This document shows, in pieces, positions 53,801 through 63,776 of a stretch of 64,000 bases of DNA (the stretch's first letter is position 1; every line of letters starts with the position of its first letter). Made by a program: the position numbers and the translations under genes. The DNA comes from Nocardia pseudobrasiliensis NBRC 108224 (GTDB lineage: Bacteria > Actinomycetota > Actinomycetes > Mycobacteriales > Mycobacteriaceae). The stretch covers positions 238,013 through 302,012 of the forward strand of contig NZ_BDBS01000009.1 of NCBI RefSeq assembly GCF_001613105.1, read 5' to 3'. Under the pieces are notes generated by a model. It was given only the letters and a program-made list of their open reading frames with translations, did not search any database and was not told the DNA's origin.

Positions 53801-54049
53801 TCCGTCGTAGAAGACGAACTCCTCGGCGCTGGAACGGTTCTCGATGCTGGCCCGGAAGGTGTCGTCGGCGGCCCAGTAGTCCAGGACGCGCCGTTCCAGA
53901 TCGGGGAACGACACCTGGCCGCCTTCACCCAGGTCCGCGCGTGGGTAGGCGGGAGCGACGCGACCGGAGGAGGCAGCTTGCGTAACCATGGAGGGAGCCG
54001 CGGACGCCTCATCAGGCACCGCGGTGCGGGTGGGTGCTTCGTCCGACAT
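50825..54049 (-). CDS. ileS: Isoleucyl-tRNA synthetase (eukaryotic-type, mupirocin-insensitive class likely)
   Basis: A 1074-residue class I synthetase. The HIGH motif is [20 protein letters not shown] is in [29 protein letters not shown], the editing domain holds [25 protein letters not shown], and the anticodon region starts near [15 protein letters not shown]. The sequence matches mycobacterial IleS throughout. The ATG at 54049 follows a GAGGAG Shine-Dalgarno and the T-box leader; further upstream codons run into the leader and are not used. Confidence 0.95.
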   Translation of the reverse strand: MSDEAPTRTAVPDEASAAPSMVTQAASSGRVAPAYPRADLGEGGQVSFPDLERRVLDYWAADDTFRASIENRSSAEEFVFYDGPPFANGLPHYGHLLTGYVKDLIPRFQTMRGKKVERRFGWDTHGLPAEIEAEKQLGITDKSQIESMGVAEFNAACKSSVLRYTNEWRAYVTRQARWVDFDNDYKTLDPSFMESVMWAFKSLYDKGLIYQGFRVLPYSWYEQTPLSNQESRLDDAYRMRQDPAVTVDMALTVPAGHPLHELDGANALIWTTTPWTLPSNLAIAVHPDVTYVHVRGKDDKRYVLAAERVSHYARELGEQPQILSEHAGAALVGLHYRPPFDFFLGHPNAHRVLEADYVTTDSGTGVVHLAPAFGEEDMDVATANGIEIVQPLDPGGKFTSMVPPYEGLMVFDANPVIIKDLKAAGKLLRHETIEHSYPHSWRSGQPLIYMAVPSWFVAVTKIRDRMMELNKQITWVPEHIRDGQFGKWIENARDWNISRNRFWGAPIPVWISDDPEYPRVDVYGSLDQLEHDFGVRPSDLHRPAIDELVRPNPDDPTGKSMMRRTPEVLDCWFESGSMPYAQVHYPFENKEWFEGTHDRTAHSPGDFIVEYNGQTKGWFYNLHVLSTALFDRPAFKSAVAHGIVLGDDGLKMSKSKGNYPDVNEVFDRDGSDAMRWFLMASPVLRGGNLIVTERGIREGVSHALRPLWNAWTFLQLYASKPGEWRTDSTNVLDRYILAKLAATRDAMTEALDVYDIATACEQLRSFADALTNWYVRRSRSRFWDEDRDAIDTLHTVLEVTTRLAAPLLPLISEVIWRGLTGGRSVHLADWPAATELPKDPELVSAMDEVRTVCSTVLSLRKAQNLRVRLPLSEVTIAAPDADRLAPFADLVADEVNVKKVDLTTDVAAHGRFELVVNARAAGPRLGKQVQTVIKAVKAGEWTESPEGVVSAAGIDLLPEEYTQRLVAAEPESTAALPGNAGLVVLNSEVTEELEAEGWARDLIRDLQETRKSLGLDVSDRISVVLAVPADRLAWARTHRELIAGEILATALTFGDPGADAAEVVGGVRVSITKA

Positions 54050-54099
54050 GTCGGGCGTGGTCTCCTCGTGCCAGTGCGCCCGTACGGCGCATCCCGGTG

Positions 54100-54275
54100 G
54101 GCACGGGGACGACCCCGGCGCTCGGTGCGCCGAAACCGCGGTACCACCCCGCTTGTCCAATGGACCTCTCGTTATGAGCTGTGACGGGCTCACCCGTTCG
54201 GTTCTACTGAGCGCGCGGCGCCGTTCTTCCGAAGGCTCCCCGGTGATGGCCGGATCAGTGCCGTTTGTTCATGTT
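54100..54275 (-). promoter_or_regulatory. ileS T-box riboswitch, ultrashort stem I class
   Basis: On the minus strand a short hairpin (CCGG at 54253-54250, CCGG at 54243-54240) carries the specifier ATC (54247-54245) in its loop, matching isoleucine. It is followed by GAGCCTTCGGAAGAACGG and CAGTAGAACCGAACGGG elements, then the antisequestrator core TGGTACCGCGG (54146-54136). Actinobacterial ileS T-boxes bind uncharged tRNA-Ile and free the ribosome-binding site; the GAGGAG at 54067-54062 is the site they control. Edges are approximate. Confidence 0.9.
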
Positions 54276-54299
54276 TGATTGTAACTGTGGCGGGCAAAC

Positions 54300-54578
54300 C
54301 TATTCTCGGCCCCGGTAGCGAGGCGACTCGCCCGGATGGGCGTGCCGCGTGGGAGCGCCGCGAGTGGGAGTCACCCGCTTGGCGTGCCGACCGGGACCGG
54401 CTTGCAGATCGTCGACCGTATCGCGCATCGACAGCGCGCTCACCAGCAGCAGTACCGCACCGATGACGCACACGACGATGCAGCCCCAGGCCCACACCAC
54501 CGATCCGGTGGTCAACGCGGTCACCAGTAGGGCAAAGCCGATAGCGGCCAGGACGAGCGTCAGAACGAGCATGGTCAC
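54300..54578 (-). CDS. Small two-helix membrane protein with basic tail
   Basis: A 92-residue protein with two membrane helices (about 3-22 and 28-48) and a basic, arginine- and histidine-rich C-terminal tail (GPGRHAKRVTPTRGAPTRH). It sits between wag31 and ileS; its 3' end lies just upstream of the ileS leader. The GTG start has an ATG two codons later, which is equally possible. No domain recognised; similar small proteins occur at this position in related genomes as far as I recall. Confidence 0.6.
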   Translation of the reverse strand: MTMLVLTLVLAAIGFALLVTALTTGSVVWAWGCIVVCVIGAVLLLVSALSMRDTVDDLQAGPGRHAKRVTPTRGAPTRHAHPGESPRYRGRE

Positions 54579-54622
54579 CCCCTAGGCGGGCCAGGTGGCT
54601 CGACAAGACTTCCGACCACACG

Positions 54623-54638
54623 ACTGCGCTGGCGCAGT
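54623..54638 (-). terminator. Short hairpin after wag31
   Basis: ACTGCGC (54623-54629) and GCGCAGT (54632-54638), 10 bases after the wag31 stop on the minus strand. The stem is short, so it could be a weak terminator before the small membrane protein gene. Confidence 0.4.
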
Positions 54639-54648
54639 ACCTACGAGA

Positions 54649-55485
54649 CTACTTGCCGCCCTTGGCGAACGAGGCCGGGGCGTGGTTGTGGTTGGCGCCG
54701 GCGCCCTCGAACGCGTCGCCGCCGTCGACCGGCACCGCGGAACCGCGGTTCTCCAACTCCTCGAGCTGCGACTCCAGGTAGGACTTCAGCCGCACCCGGT
54801 ATTCGCGCTCGAAGGTCTTCAGCTGCTCGATGCGGCTCTCCAGCACGCTGCGCTGCTGGGTGATGGTCGCCATGATCTCGGTGTGCTTGCGCTCGGCGTC
54901 GGCCTGCAGGGCGTCGGCCTTCTCCTTGGCCTGCCGCAGCTGATTGTCCGAGCGGGACTGCGCGTCGGTCAGCAGGGCCTCGGCCTTCTGCCGGGCCTCG
55001 GCGACCATGCCCTCGGAGCGGGTGCGGGCATCGCTGACCAGACGTTCGGAATTGGCGCGCGCGTTGGCCAGCAGCTGCTCGGCCTCGGTCTTGGCATCGC
55101 TGGTGAGCCGGTCGGCCATCTCCTGGGCCAGACTGAGCACCTTGGCGGCCTGCAGATTCGCGTCCGCTCCGGCCGGATCCTTCGCCACGGGCGGGGCCAC
55201 CGGCATCGGGGCCGGGGGCGCCACGGGCTGGGGCTTGGGCGGTTCCGGCTGCGGCGGCGCGGGTTTCACGGCCTGCGGCGCCGGGCGGGCCTTCTTCGCG
55301 TCCGCGAGTTCGGCATCCAGCTCGGCAACCCGCTGGCGAAGATCGGCATTCTCCTCGATGAGGCGTGAGAGTTCCTGCTCGACCAGGTCGAGGAAGGCGT
55401 CGACTTCATCCTCGTTGTAGCCGCGCTTCCCGATCGGCGGTTTGCTGAACGCGACGTTGTGCACATCGGCTGGGGTCAGCGGCAT
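54649..55485 (-). CDS. wag31: Cell polarity protein Wag31 (DivIVA)
   Basis: A 278-residue polar scaffold that directs tip growth and cell-wall synthesis. The DivIVA lipid-binding N-terminus is clear ([31 protein letters not shown]), followed by a short coiled coil ([19 protein letters not shown]), a proline-rich linker of about 45 residues and a long coiled coil (about 105-245). The upstream leader contains two copies of AGATCTAGCA (55513-55522 and 55525-55534) that may affect its transcription. Confidence 0.95.
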   Translation of the reverse strand: MPLTPADVHNVAFSKPPIGKRGYNEDEVDAFLDLVEQELSRLIEENADLRQRVAELDAELADAKKARPAPQAVKPAPPQPEPPKPQPVAPPAPMPVAPPVAKDPAGADANLQAAKVLSLAQEMADRLTSDAKTEAEQLLANARANSERLVSDARTRSEGMVAEARQKAEALLTDAQSRSDNQLRQAKEKADALQADAERKHTEIMATITQQRSVLESRIEQLKTFEREYRVRLKSYLESQLEELENRGSAVPVDGGDAFEGAGANHNHAPASFAKGGK

Positions 55486-55558
55486 GGAAGGATCCCTTCA
55501 CGCTTCGTACGGAGATCTAGCACTAGATCTAGCAAGCTATTCTTCACGGCCCATTCTG

Positions 55559-55861
55559 TCACACCGGGCCTACCGGCTGCCCGAGCCTGCTCGTGATCGT
55601 CATCAAGATGAAGACGATGAAAAGCAGCACCATAATCGACAGATCGAGGCGAATTCCACCCAGATTCACTGGAGGTATCAATCGCCTCAGGAGTTTCACC
55701 GGAGGGTCGGTGATCGTGAAGATCACCTCGAGGATCACCACGACGACACCCCGGGGATGCCAGTCCCGGGCGAAGCTGCGGATGAACTCGACGATGACTC
55801 GGCTGATCAGCAACAGCCAGAAGAGGAACAGGAGTACATACAGCACCTTGAACAAGGCCAC
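55559..55861 (-). CDS. YggT-family membrane protein
   Basis: A 100-residue protein with two membrane helices and the YggT signature: VLYVLLFLFWLLLISRVIVEFIRSFAR, DPPVKLLRRLIPPVNLGGIRLDLSIMVLLFIVFIL. It lies between sepF and wag31, as in other actinobacteria, and may help polar or septal growth. The GTG start fits the family; upstream codons are non-conserved. Confidence 0.9.
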   Translation of the reverse strand: MALFKVLYVLLFLFWLLLISRVIVEFIRSFARDWHPRGVVVVILEVIFTITDPPVKLLRRLIPPVNLGGIRLDLSIMVLLFIVFILMTITSRLGQPVGPV

Positions 55862-55988
55862 GTGTCCACTCTGCCTCAGATTCGGTGTCCTGCAAACTCC
55901 CCGCGCCGTCCAGCACGGCGTGACTCCCCCCGCTCGCGGCGTGTCGACCCGGTCGGCCGACCATGCCGGGCACCCCCGGTGAAATGTC

Positions 55989-56768
55989 CTATTTCTGGTT
56001 GTAGAAACCGTTTTCGGCGATGCGCCGGCGCTCCTCGGCCGATACGTCGACATCGGCGGGTGAGAGCAGGAACACCTTCGTGGCGACCTTGTCGAACGAA
56101 CCGCGCAGCGCGAACGCCAGACCCGCGGCGAAGTCGACCAACCGACGCGCGTCGGCATTGCTCATCTCGACCAGATCCATGATCACCGGGGTGCCGTCGC
56201 GGAAGCGCTCGCCGATGATGGCGGCCTCGGCGTAGGTGCGCGGCCGCAGGGTGGTGATCTTGGACAAGGGCCCTCCGTCCTCGAAGACCGGCGCGCGACG
56301 CGGTGCCGGCTCGAAGCGAGTGCGCTCCTCCACCCGCCGTTCTTCCAGTCTGCGCTCGGCCTCGGGGTCCATCGCCAACGCGCCGTGCGTGGTGCCGCGG
56401 ACCATCGGGGGCGTGCCCAGCCCGCGCGAGCGGCCCGAGGGGGCCGATTCGATGCGCGTGGGACGACGCGGGGGCTCGTACCGGTCGTCGACGTAGGACT
56501 CGTCGCCGTAGTCCTCGCGGCGGGCGACGGTGTAACCGGGCTGATAGGGGGCCTTGTAGGTGGGCTCGGGGTAGCCGGGCTCGTCGTCGTAACGATCGTC
56601 GGAGAAGCGGGACCGACCGGCGGGCTCGTACCGCGGCTCGGCGTAGTCGCGCGCCCGATGCGAACGCTCCTCGACGGCCCGCGACCCGCGGTCATCGATG
56701 TAGTCGTCCTCGTATTCCTCGAGCGGAACCATGCCGAAGTACGCCTTGAACCGGTGCAACGTACTCAT
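55989..56768 (-). CDS. sepF: Cell division protein SepF
   Basis: A 259-residue division protein that links FtsZ to the membrane. The N-terminal amphipathic helix is [24 protein letters not shown], followed by an acidic, tyrosine-rich linker of about 130 residues and the SepF domain (about 165-255: [47 protein letters not shown]). It lies in the dcw cluster between yggS and yggT. The linker is long compared with the Bacillus protein and typical for actinobacteria. Confidence 0.94.
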   Translation of the reverse strand: MSTLHRFKAYFGMVPLEEYEDDYIDDRGSRAVEERSHRARDYAEPRYEPAGRSRFSDDRYDDEPGYPEPTYKAPYQPGYTVARREDYGDESYVDDRYEPPRRPTRIESAPSGRSRGLGTPPMVRGTTHGALAMDPEAERRLEERRVEERTRFEPAPRRAPVFEDGGPLSKITTLRPRTYAEAAIIGERFRDGTPVIMDLVEMSNADARRLVDFAAGLAFALRGSFDKVATKVFLLSPADVDVSAEERRRIAENGFYNQK

Positions 56769-56956
56769 GCCGTCACCTCGTCAATGCTCGGCTCCAGCAC
56801 GAGCCCCCTCGTGGCTGCGCCCAATTCCCGCTCGCTGCGCTCGCTCATCCTGGTCGACCTTCCTACGGCACCCGGCTGGCCTGGGGTGTTGAAGTCCTGC
56901 TCAGTCCCCGCCTGCCACAAGCATATGTTTCGAATGTGACTGATGAGGTTTGTTTG

Positions 56957-57706
56957 CTATCCCGAGGTTATCGGTCGAGCGCCCATCAAGGCAGTACCGA
57001 CACGCACGCAGGTGGAGCCGTGTCGAATTGCCGCCTCCAAATCTCCCGACATACCGGCCGAAAGTTCCCCCGCCCCGGGATGATCGGCCACCAGCCGCGC
57101 GTGCAGCTGTGCCAGCCGGGCGAATTCGGGCTCCGGATCGACGTCCAGCGGAGGGATTGCCATCAGCCCTGCCAGCTGCAGGTTGTCCGATTCGGCGATA
57201 TGGTCGGCCAGGGCGGGCAGATCCGCCGGGGCGACACCGCCGCGCCCGGGGTCGCGATCGAGACTGACCTGCAGTAACACCCGAATCGGCGTATCGCGCT
57301 CACCGGCCTCGCGCGCCGCGCCCGCACCGGCGTCAAGAGCGGTTGCCAGACGTTCGCTGTCGACCGAATGGACGGTATGCGCCCAGCGGGCCACGGACTT
57401 GGCCTTGTTGCGCTGCAGGCGTCCGATCATATGCCAGCGCATCTGGGACAGGTGTCCCAGATCGGCCACCTTCGCGGCGGCCTCCTGGTCGCGTGATTCA
57501 CCGAATTCCCGGCGACCCAATTCATAGAGGATCGCGATATCCGAAGCGGGAAAGAATTTCGTGACCGGAAGCAACTGTACGGTCGACGGATCGCGCCCCG
57601 CGGCCCGGCATGCGGCCTCGATCCGGGACAACAGACCGGTCAGCGCACTGGACAGTTCCGCGGTGCGGACCGATTCCGCTGCGGCGGTGCCGGATTCGGC
57701 GGTCAT
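56957..57706 (-). CDS. YggS-family PLP homeostasis protein
   Basis: A 249-residue PLP-binding protein of the alanine-racemase-like fold. The cofactor lysine is K50 in LPVTKFFPASDI, and the family blocks are FGESRDQEAAAKVADLG, MRWHMIGRLQRNKAK, HTVHSVDSERLATAL, LAGLMAIPP and LSAGMSGDLEAAIRHGSTCVRVGTALMG. It balances free PLP and affects amino-acid pools. It lies downstream of pgeF in the dcw order. The start is an ATG. Confidence 0.94.
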   Translation of the reverse strand: MTAESGTAAAESVRTAELSSALTGLLSRIEAACRAAGRDPSTVQLLPVTKFFPASDIAILYELGRREFGESRDQEAAAKVADLGHLSQMRWHMIGRLQRNKAKSVARWAHTVHSVDSERLATALDAGAGAAREAGERDTPIRVLLQVSLDRDPGRGGVAPADLPALADHIAESDNLQLAGLMAIPPLDVDPEPEFARLAQLHARLVADHPGAGELSAGMSGDLEAAIRHGSTCVRVGTALMGARPITSG

Positions 57707-57824
57707 AGGCGAACTCCCTGAAATGCGAAACTGATCACGAATAGGCCCGAATACGCGAAATCGGCCAATTGCCGGTACTTAACCGGGCTCCGAGAACCCT
57801 CCGTGCCCGCGAAATTCGGGGCAC

Positions 57825-58550
57825 TCACGCGGCCGATTCCATCCAGATCACACCGGCGAGCCGACCGGTCGGCGCACCACGCCGGTGACTGAACAGCGAC
57901 TCGTCCTCGATCGTGCAGCGCGGGTCCACGGCCACCGCGCCCACCCCCGCGGCCTCGAGCTGACGCTGAATGCCCGCGCGCAGATCCAGGCCGGGCGTGC
58001 CCTTGGCGGTGGTGGTCGCGCTGCCGGGCAGATGAGCCTCGACATCCGCGCGCATCGCCGCGGGCACCTCGTACTGCCGTCCGCTCGCGGCGGGACCCAG
58101 GAACGCGCCGATGCGCTCGGGCCGCGCGCCGACGGAGATCATCGCCTCGAGCACGCGCGGCACGATCCCGATGCGCGCGCCCACCCGTCCCGCGTGCACG
58201 GCCGCGATCACGCCCGCCTCGTCGTCGGACAGCAGGATGGGCACGCAGTCCGCGCTGAGCACGACCAGGGCCAGATCCGGCACGGTCGTCACGAGGGCGT
58301 CGGTCACCGGAACCGGTTCGGCCCGTGGGCCGTCCACGATCGTCACCGTCCGGCTGTGCACCTGTTCCATCCACACCAGACGTTCGGGAGCCAACCCGAT
58401 CACTTCGGCCAGCCCGATCCGATTGCGGCGCACGGCCTCCGGATCGTCACCGACATGATCGCCGAGATTGAACGAGTCATAGGGCGGCTTCGAAAACCCG
58501 CCAGCCCGCGTAGTAGTGACCCGTCGCACCCGAACCGCAGTTGTCGTCAT
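57825..58550 (-). CDS. pgeF: Peptidoglycan editing factor PgeF (YfiH, laccase-fold)
   Basis: A 241-residue protein that in E. coli removes mis-incorporated serine from muropeptides. Metal-site blocks are visible: FNLGDHVGDDPEAVRRNR, EQVHSRTV, LVVLSADCVPILLSD and AAVHAGRVGARIGIV, with the copper/zinc ligands in the HS, ADC and VHAG segments. Mycobacterial equivalents have the same variant HAGR in place of HAGW. The ATG at 58550 matches the family N-terminus. Confidence 0.92.
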   Translation of the reverse strand: MTTTAVRVRRVTTTRAGGFSKPPYDSFNLGDHVGDDPEAVRRNRIGLAEVIGLAPERLVWMEQVHSRTVTIVDGPRAEPVPVTDALVTTVPDLALVVLSADCVPILLSDDEAGVIAAVHAGRVGARIGIVPRVLEAMISVGARPERIGAFLGPAASGRQYEVPAAMRADVEAHLPGSATTTAKGTPGLDLRAGIQRQLEAAGVGAVAVDPRCTIEDESLFSHRRGAPTGRLAGVIWMESAA

Positions 58551-58661
58551 ACCCCCGAGATTAGTAGCCACCCGGAAGCAACTCACCGTCCTCGCCACAC
58601 CGCACCCTTCCCGGCCGCGCATGTGGCCCGCAGCGAGTCATACCCGGGCGGGCAAGATCGG

Positions 58662-58699
58662 AAACGCGCCCGCCCGGCCGAAGCCGAGCGGGCGCGTTT
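58662..58699 (-). terminator. Terminator of ftsZ
   Basis: Perfect 12-bp arms AAACGCGCCCGC (58662-58673) and GCGGGCGCGTTT (58688-58699) with a GC-rich 14-base loop that can itself pair, 10 bases after the ftsZ stop. It is followed on the minus strand by a TTT, giving a near-canonical end. Confidence 0.8.
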
Positions 58700-58709
58700 C
58701 GAGGGTGGA

Positions 58710-59933
58710 TCAGCGACGCATGAACGAGGGCACGTCGACGTCGTCGTCGGAATCCTCGTCCGGCGGTTGGATATGCGAGCGGCTGTTGCTCGCGACCGTC
58801 GGATCGGTCGGGGTGCGGGGCTGGCCGTAGTTGGGGGCCGGGCCGCGTTCGACCGCGCTCGCCGGGGCGGGCTGGGCCGGTTCGGCTGGACGGGATTCGG
58901 TGGTCGGGGTGGTGCTGCGGCTGAGTTCGCCCGCGCGGGCGGTGCCGATGGTCGCATTGCCGCGGGTCTCGATGCGCCGGGCCGGGGTGCCGCCGTCGAA
59001 TCCGGCCGCGATCACCGTGACCCGGACCTCGTCGCCGAGCGAATCGTCGATGACCGTGCCGAAGATGATGTTGGCCTCGATATGCGCGGCCTCCTGCACC
59101 AGCGAGGCGGCCTCGTTGATCTCGAACAGGCCCAGATCCGACCCGCCCGCGATCGACAGCAGCACTCCGTGCGCGCCGTCCATCGACGCCTCGAGCAGCG
59201 GCGAATTGATCGCCGACTCGGCGGCTTTCACCGAACGGCCCTCGCCGCGCGCGGAACCGATACCCATCAGGGCCGAGCCCGCACCGGACATGACGCTCTT
59301 GACGTCGGCGAAGTCGACGTTGATCAGACCCGGTGTGGTGATCAGATCGGTAATGCCTTGAACACCGTTGAGCAGCACCTCGTCCGCGGAGCGGAAAGCG
59401 TCCATCAGCGAGACGGCCGCATCACCGAGCTGCAGCAGCCGGTCGTTCGGGATCACGATGAGGGTGTCGCAGGATTCGCGCAGCCCCTGGATGCCCGACT
59501 CGGCCTGATTGCTGCGGCGCTTGCCCTCGAAGGAGAACGGCCGCGTCACCACGCCGATGGTCAGCGCGCCCAGTTTGCGGGCGATGCTGGCCACCACGGG
59601 CGCGCCACCGGTTCCGGTGCCACCGCCCTCACCGGCGGTCACGAAGACCATATCGGCGCCCTTGAGCACCTCTTCGATCTCGTCCTTGTGGTCCTCGGCG
59701 GCCTTGCGACCCACCTCGGGATCGGCGCCGGCGCCCAGGCCGCGGGTGAGTTCGCGGCCGACATCGAGCTTGACGTCCGCATCACTCATCAGCAGCGCCT
59801 GCGCGTCGGTATTGACCGCGATGAACTCGACTCCCTTGAGTCCCTGTTCGATCATCCGGTTGACGGCATTCACGCCGCCGCCGCCGATACCGACGACCTT
59901 GATCACTGCAAGGTAGTTGTGCGGGGGCGTCAT
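58710..59933 (-). CDS. ftsZ: Cell division GTPase FtsZ
   Basis: A 407-residue tubulin-like GTPase forming the division ring. The start [29 protein letters not shown] is the family N-terminus, the tubulin signature is [15 protein letters not shown], and T7-loop [11 protein letters not shown] follows. A long variable linker ends with the conserved C-terminal binding tail [11 protein letters not shown] for FtsA-like partners and SepF. Upstream codons of the longer frame are non-coding. Confidence 0.96.
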   Translation of the reverse strand: MTPPHNYLAVIKVVGIGGGGVNAVNRMIEQGLKGVEFIAVNTDAQALLMSDADVKLDVGRELTRGLGAGADPEVGRKAAEDHKDEIEEVLKGADMVFVTAGEGGGTGTGGAPVVASIARKLGALTIGVVTRPFSFEGKRRSNQAESGIQGLRESCDTLIVIPNDRLLQLGDAAVSLMDAFRSADEVLLNGVQGITDLITTPGLINVDFADVKSVMSGAGSALMGIGSARGEGRSVKAAESAINSPLLEASMDGAHGVLLSIAGGSDLGLFEINEAASLVQEAAHIEANIIFGTVIDDSLGDEVRVTVIAAGFDGGTPARRIETRGNATIGTARAGELSRSTTPTTESRPAEPAQPAPASAVERGPAPNYGQPRTPTDPTVASNSRSHIQPPDEDSDDDVDVPSFMRR

Positions 59934-60272
59934 GGGCTCTCGCCTTCCTTCGATCCAAAGCCTGTCGTTTCGGATCCTCGGCAGAGCGCTCGTGGAGTGG
60001 GCCGACCCGGGCTTCCGCTCGGGCAAACCCTAAACCTCAACCATAAGGTTAGCGTTATGTCAAGTATCCGACTGTTCCGGAACGCTATTCGCACCGGCCG
60101 CAATAGACGCGCAGGCGCGCCGAAACGAGTGACAGAATCTTGTGTGATCTGTCTCGTCCGAGCCCGCCCCGCATCGTATCGCGAACGGCCGTCCCCGGTG
60201 CGGGGAATCGTTCCCTGTGACCTCGACCTATTCGGCGTGTACCGAAAAAGCCCAGGGCACAACGGGTGTCAC
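59934..60272 (-). promoter_or_regulatory. ftsZ upstream region (no gene)
   Basis: A 339-bp spacer between the ftsQ stop and the ftsZ start. A TTGACA hexamer lies on the minus strand at 60063-60058, and an AACC-N4-GGTT inverted repeat at about 60039-60050 lies between it and ftsZ, so a main ftsZ promoter is likely here. In mycobacteria several promoters drive ftsZ. No ORF or other feature is recognised. Confidence 0.5.
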
Positions 60273-61070
60273 TTACTTTACCGTCACCAGATCGGGACTC
60301 GAAACGTCGAATACCGTTCCGGGACGGGTCAGCACGGGTAGTACGACCGCCGCCTTGCGGCCGGAATCGCCCGGACCACCCCACAGTACTGTGCGTCCGT
60401 CGGTCAGATTCAACGCGATATCCGAAACAGTCCGCGCCACAACCTCTCCCACCTGGGCTCGCAGCGCCTGCGGCACCGCTGCCAGCACCGCGACCGCGGC
60501 GCGCGTGACCGGATCGTCGCTGCCCGGATGATCGGTGGTGAGTTTCGGCACCCCCGGAGGCGCCGGTTCGACGGCGAATTCCACGCTATCGCCGTCGAGC
60601 AGATGGGAGCCCTCGGGACCGTCGAAGAACAGCACCGCGACCCGCTCGTCGACGGTCACCCGGACCGTCGCCGGGAACACCCGCTGCACCCGCGCCGACC
60701 GCACCTTCGGCAGCGCCGCCACCCGCTGGGCCACGGCATCGGTATCGATGCGCAGCATGGAGATGCCCTCCGGAATTCGCAGCACCTCGCGCACCTGCTC
60801 CTGCGGCACGGCCTTCAGGCCCCGAATGTCGACCGTGCGCACCGACAGCGCCGGGGTGAACCACGCCACACCGGCGACTACGACCAGCACCACGACAACG
60901 ATCAACGACCACAACGCGATTCGCCGCCGCATCGCCGGGGTGACCGAACCCTCGCGCCGGGTACGCCGGAATCGGTCGCGTCCGTGGGGCTTCCGAGGCT
61001 CGTCGACCTCATCGGTCTCGGTATCGAGCGCCTCGGCGTCTCGATGCTCCGCTCCCCCACGGGTTTTCAT
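60273..61070 (-). CDS. ftsQ: Cell division protein FtsQ
   Basis: A 265-residue single-pass membrane protein of the divisome. A charged cytosolic region is followed by one membrane helix (ALWSLIVVVVLVVVAGVAWF) and the POTRA domain (LSVRTVDIRGLKAVPQEQVREVLRIPEGISML). The FtsQ domain holds RVQRVFPATVRVTVDERVAVLFF. The ATG at 61070 is preferred since it avoids overlapping murC; a longer form would add about 31 residues. No ftsA, ddl or murB lies between it and murC, the actinobacterial pattern. Confidence 0.92.
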   Translation of the reverse strand: MKTRGGAEHRDAEALDTETDEVDEPRKPHGRDRFRRTRREGSVTPAMRRRIALWSLIVVVVLVVVAGVAWFTPALSVRTVDIRGLKAVPQEQVREVLRIPEGISMLRIDTDAVAQRVAALPKVRSARVQRVFPATVRVTVDERVAVLFFDGPEGSHLLDGDSVEFAVEPAPPGVPKLTTDHPGSDDPVTRAAVAVLAAVPQALRAQVGEVVARTVSDIALNLTDGRTVLWGGPGDSGRKAAVVLPVLTRPGTVFDVSSPDLVTVK

Positions 61071-61098
61071 ACCGACCGCCCGACCCGTGTCATCTCGC

Positions 61099-62607
61099 TC
61101 ACCGTCCGACCGGCGGGCGCACCCGCAGGCCGTCGAGGATCTGTCCGCCGAGCATGGTGACATCGCCCGCGCCCATGATGATCACCACATCACCGGGCCG
61201 GGCCAGGCCCGCGACCTGGCGGCCGACCCGGGACATATCGGGTTGGTAGTGCACGGGTTTGGTGACCGACTGGGCGACCAGCGCGCCGTTGACGCCGGGC
61301 AGCGGCTTCTCGCGCGCGCCGTAGACGTCGAGCACCACGACCTCGTCGGCCAGCGACAGCGACGTGCCGAATTCGGTCGCGAATGCGGCTGTGCGGCTGT
61401 ACAAGTGGGGCTGGAACACCACGATCACCCGACCCTGTCGCGAACGCGCCCCGTCGGCGGCCTCCTGGCGGACCAGTTCGGCCGCGGCCCCGAGCACCGC
61501 CGCGACCTCGGTCGGATGGTGGGCGTAGTCGTCGAACACCCGCACGCCGTTCTCGCGGCCGACGAACTGGAACCGGCGGTGCACCCCGCCGAAACCCTCC
61601 AGGCCCTGCAGGATCTCGTCCAGATCGGCCCCGGCGTCGCGCGCGGCCAGCAGCGCGCCGAGCGCGTTGAGCGCCATATGCCGCCCGGGCACCGACAGCC
61701 GCAGCGTGCGTGGCGCGGGCTCGTCGGCCAGCTGCAGCGTGACCACGCCGCCGACATCGCGGGGCTCCCAGGCCAGCAGCCGCACCCCGACCGGAACCGG
61801 CGCGTCGGCCAGTTCGCCCGAGCCGTAGCCGAGGACCCGAATATTCAGCTCCCCGGCCGCGATTCGCTCCGACACCCGCCGCGCCAGCGCGAGCGAACCC
61901 GGATCGTCCAGACACACCACCAGCAGTCCGCCCGGCGTCAACCGCGCCGCGAAATCGTCGAACACCCGCACATAGGCCTCGACCGATCCGTAGAAATCCA
62001 GATGATCGGACTCGATATTGGTGACGACCGCGACATCCGGGTCGTACTGCAGCAACGAACCATCCGATTCGTCGGCCTCGGCGACGAAGTAGTCGCCGGT
62101 GCCGTGGTGGGCGTTGGTGCCCGCCTCGTTCAGCTCCCCGCCGACCGCGAACGACGGATCGAATCCGCAGTGCTGCAGCGAGACGATCAGCATCGAGGTG
62201 GTCGAGGTCTTGCCGTGGGTGCCCGAGACCAGCAGGGTGCGATGCCCGCGCATGAGTTCGGCCAGCACGGCCGGGCGCAGCAGCACCGGCACGCCGCGTC
62301 GATTCGCCTCGACCAGTTCGGGATTGGTCTTCGGAATCGCGGCGTAGGTGGTGACCACGGCGGTCGGCCCGCCGGGCAGCAGATCCAGCGCGCTGGCGTC
62401 GTGCCCGATGCGCACCTCCGCGCCGCGGGCGCGCAGGGCCAGCACCCCCCGGCTCTCCTTGGCATCCGAACCGGATACCGCGCCGCCGCGCGAGAGCAGG
62501 ATGCGCGCGATACCCGACATGCCCGCACCGCCGATGCCGATCATATGCACCCGCCTCAGCAGCGGCGGCAGCTCCGAATGTCCCAGTGCCTCGTTCGGTC
62601 CCGTCAT
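61099..62607 (-). CDS. murC: UDP-N-acetylmuramate--L-alanine ligase
   Basis: A 502-residue Mur ligase adding L-alanine to UDP-MurNAc. The N-terminal Rossmann motif is [17 protein letters not shown], the ATP loop is [17 protein letters not shown], the catalytic base region has [26 protein letters not shown], and the C-terminal domain includes [17 protein letters not shown]. It overlaps murG by four bases (ATGA), so the genes are translationally coupled. Confidence 0.96.
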   Translation of the reverse strand: MTGPNEALGHSELPPLLRRVHMIGIGGAGMSGIARILLSRGGAVSGSDAKESRGVLALRARGAEVRIGHDASALDLLPGGPTAVVTTYAAIPKTNPELVEANRRGVPVLLRPAVLAELMRGHRTLLVSGTHGKTSTTSMLIVSLQHCGFDPSFAVGGELNEAGTNAHHGTGDYFVAEADESDGSLLQYDPDVAVVTNIESDHLDFYGSVEAYVRVFDDFAARLTPGGLLVVCLDDPGSLALARRVSERIAAGELNIRVLGYGSGELADAPVPVGVRLLAWEPRDVGGVVTLQLADEPAPRTLRLSVPGRHMALNALGALLAARDAGADLDEILQGLEGFGGVHRRFQFVGRENGVRVFDDYAHHPTEVAAVLGAAAELVRQEAADGARSRQGRVIVVFQPHLYSRTAAFATEFGTSLSLADEVVVLDVYGAREKPLPGVNGALVAQSVTKPVHYQPDMSRVGRQVAGLARPGDVVIIMGAGDVTMLGGQILDGLRVRPPVGR

Positions 62608-63776
62608 CGTCCCGCCACCTCCACCACGATCCGCGCCACCGCGTCGGCGGCGTCCCGATGTCCCGCACCCGCCGCCGCGGCCCCCATGGCCGACAGGCGT
62701 TGCGGGTCGGTGAGCAGCGGAATCACCTCGTCGATCACATATTTCGCCGTCAGCTGCGCATCCGGCACGATGATGCCACCGCCCTTGGCGACAATCGGGC
62801 GGGCATTGAGTTCCTGTTCGCCGTTACCGTGCGGCAGCGGCACATAGATCGCGGGCAGTCCGACCGCGGACACCTCGGCCACGGTCATCGCGCCCGATCG
62901 GCACACCGCCGCATCGGCCGCGGCGTAGGCCAGATCCATTCGCGACAGATACGGCACCGCCACATATTTCGCCGCGCCCTCGGGATCGACCCCGGAGACC
63001 CCGACGGTGTTCTTGGGTCCGTGCGCGTGCAGCACCGACACACCCGCCGCCGTCAGCTGCGCCGCCGCGGCCGAGACCGATTCGTTGAGCCGACGCGCGC
63101 CCTGCGAACCGCCGAACACCAACAGCACCGGCCCCTCGGCGGGCAGGCCGAAGGACTCCCGCGCCCGGGCCCGCAGCCCCGTGCGGTCCAGGGTCGAAAT
63201 CGACTCGCGCACCGGAATTCCCACCAGCTCGGCCTCGGTCCGCCCGCGCGCGTGCACGCCGGATTCCGGAACGGCCGCCAGCACCCGCGCCGCACGACGC
63301 GCGCCGACCTTGTTCGCGACACCGGCCTTGGCGTTCGCCTCGTGCACCACCACCGGCACCGCGCGGCGACGTCGCAGGCCACGGCCCGCGGCCAGATACG
63401 CGGGCAGCGCCACATAACCGCCGAAGCCGACGATCACATCGGCCTCGGCCGCATCGATCACCTGGCGCGCCCGGGCCATCGATGCCCGCACCCGGCCGGG
63501 CAACCGCAGCAGATCCGCGGAGGGCTTACGCGGCAGCGGGACGGGCGGAATCAGTTCGAGTGGATAGCCGCGCTCGGGAATCAGCGTGGTCTCCAGACCG
63601 CGCTGGGTGCCCAGGGCGGTGATCCGGATCGACGGATCGAGTCGGCGCAGCGCATCGGCGACGGCCATGGCCGGTTCGATATGCCCGGCCGTGCCACCAC
63701 CCGCGACGATCACCGAAAGCGCCCGTCCCCCGGCCTGTTGTGTGCCTCCGGACCTGTCGCCTCGGCCGCTCGTCAC
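62604..63776 (-). CDS. murG: UDP-GlcNAc--lipid II glycosyltransferase
   Basis: A 390-residue peripheral membrane enzyme making lipid II. The N-terminal [18 protein letters not shown] and the [18 protein letters not shown] block are family signatures, and the C-terminal Rossmann half has [13 protein letters not shown] and [35 protein letters not shown]. The start is GTG and overlaps the ftsW stop (GTGA). Confidence 0.96.
   Translation of the reverse strand: MTSGRGDRSGGTQQAGGRALSVIVAGGGTAGHIEPAMAVADALRRLDPSIRITALGTQRGLETTLIPERGYPLELIPPVPLPRKPSADLLRLPGRVRASMARARQVIDAAEADVIVGFGGYVALPAYLAAGRGLRRRRAVPVVVHEANAKAGVANKVGARRAARVLAAVPESGVHARGRTEAELVGIPVRESISTLDRTGLRARARESFGLPAEGPVLLVFGGSQGARRLNESVSAAAAQLTAAGVSVLHAHGPKNTVGVSGVDPEGAAKYVAVPYLSRMDLAYAAADAAVCRSGAMTVAEVSAVGLPAIYVPLPHGNGEQELNARPIVAKGGGIIVPDAQLTAKYVIDEVIPLLTDPQRLSAMGAAAAGAGHRDAADAVARIVVEVAGR

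Noticed and set aside
57885..60341. An 818-codon open frame opposite pgeF and ftsZ
   Set aside because: Antisense shadow; both genes on the other strand are unambiguous.
60535..62847. A 770-codon open frame opposite ftsQ and murC
   Set aside because: Antisense shadow of the dcw genes.
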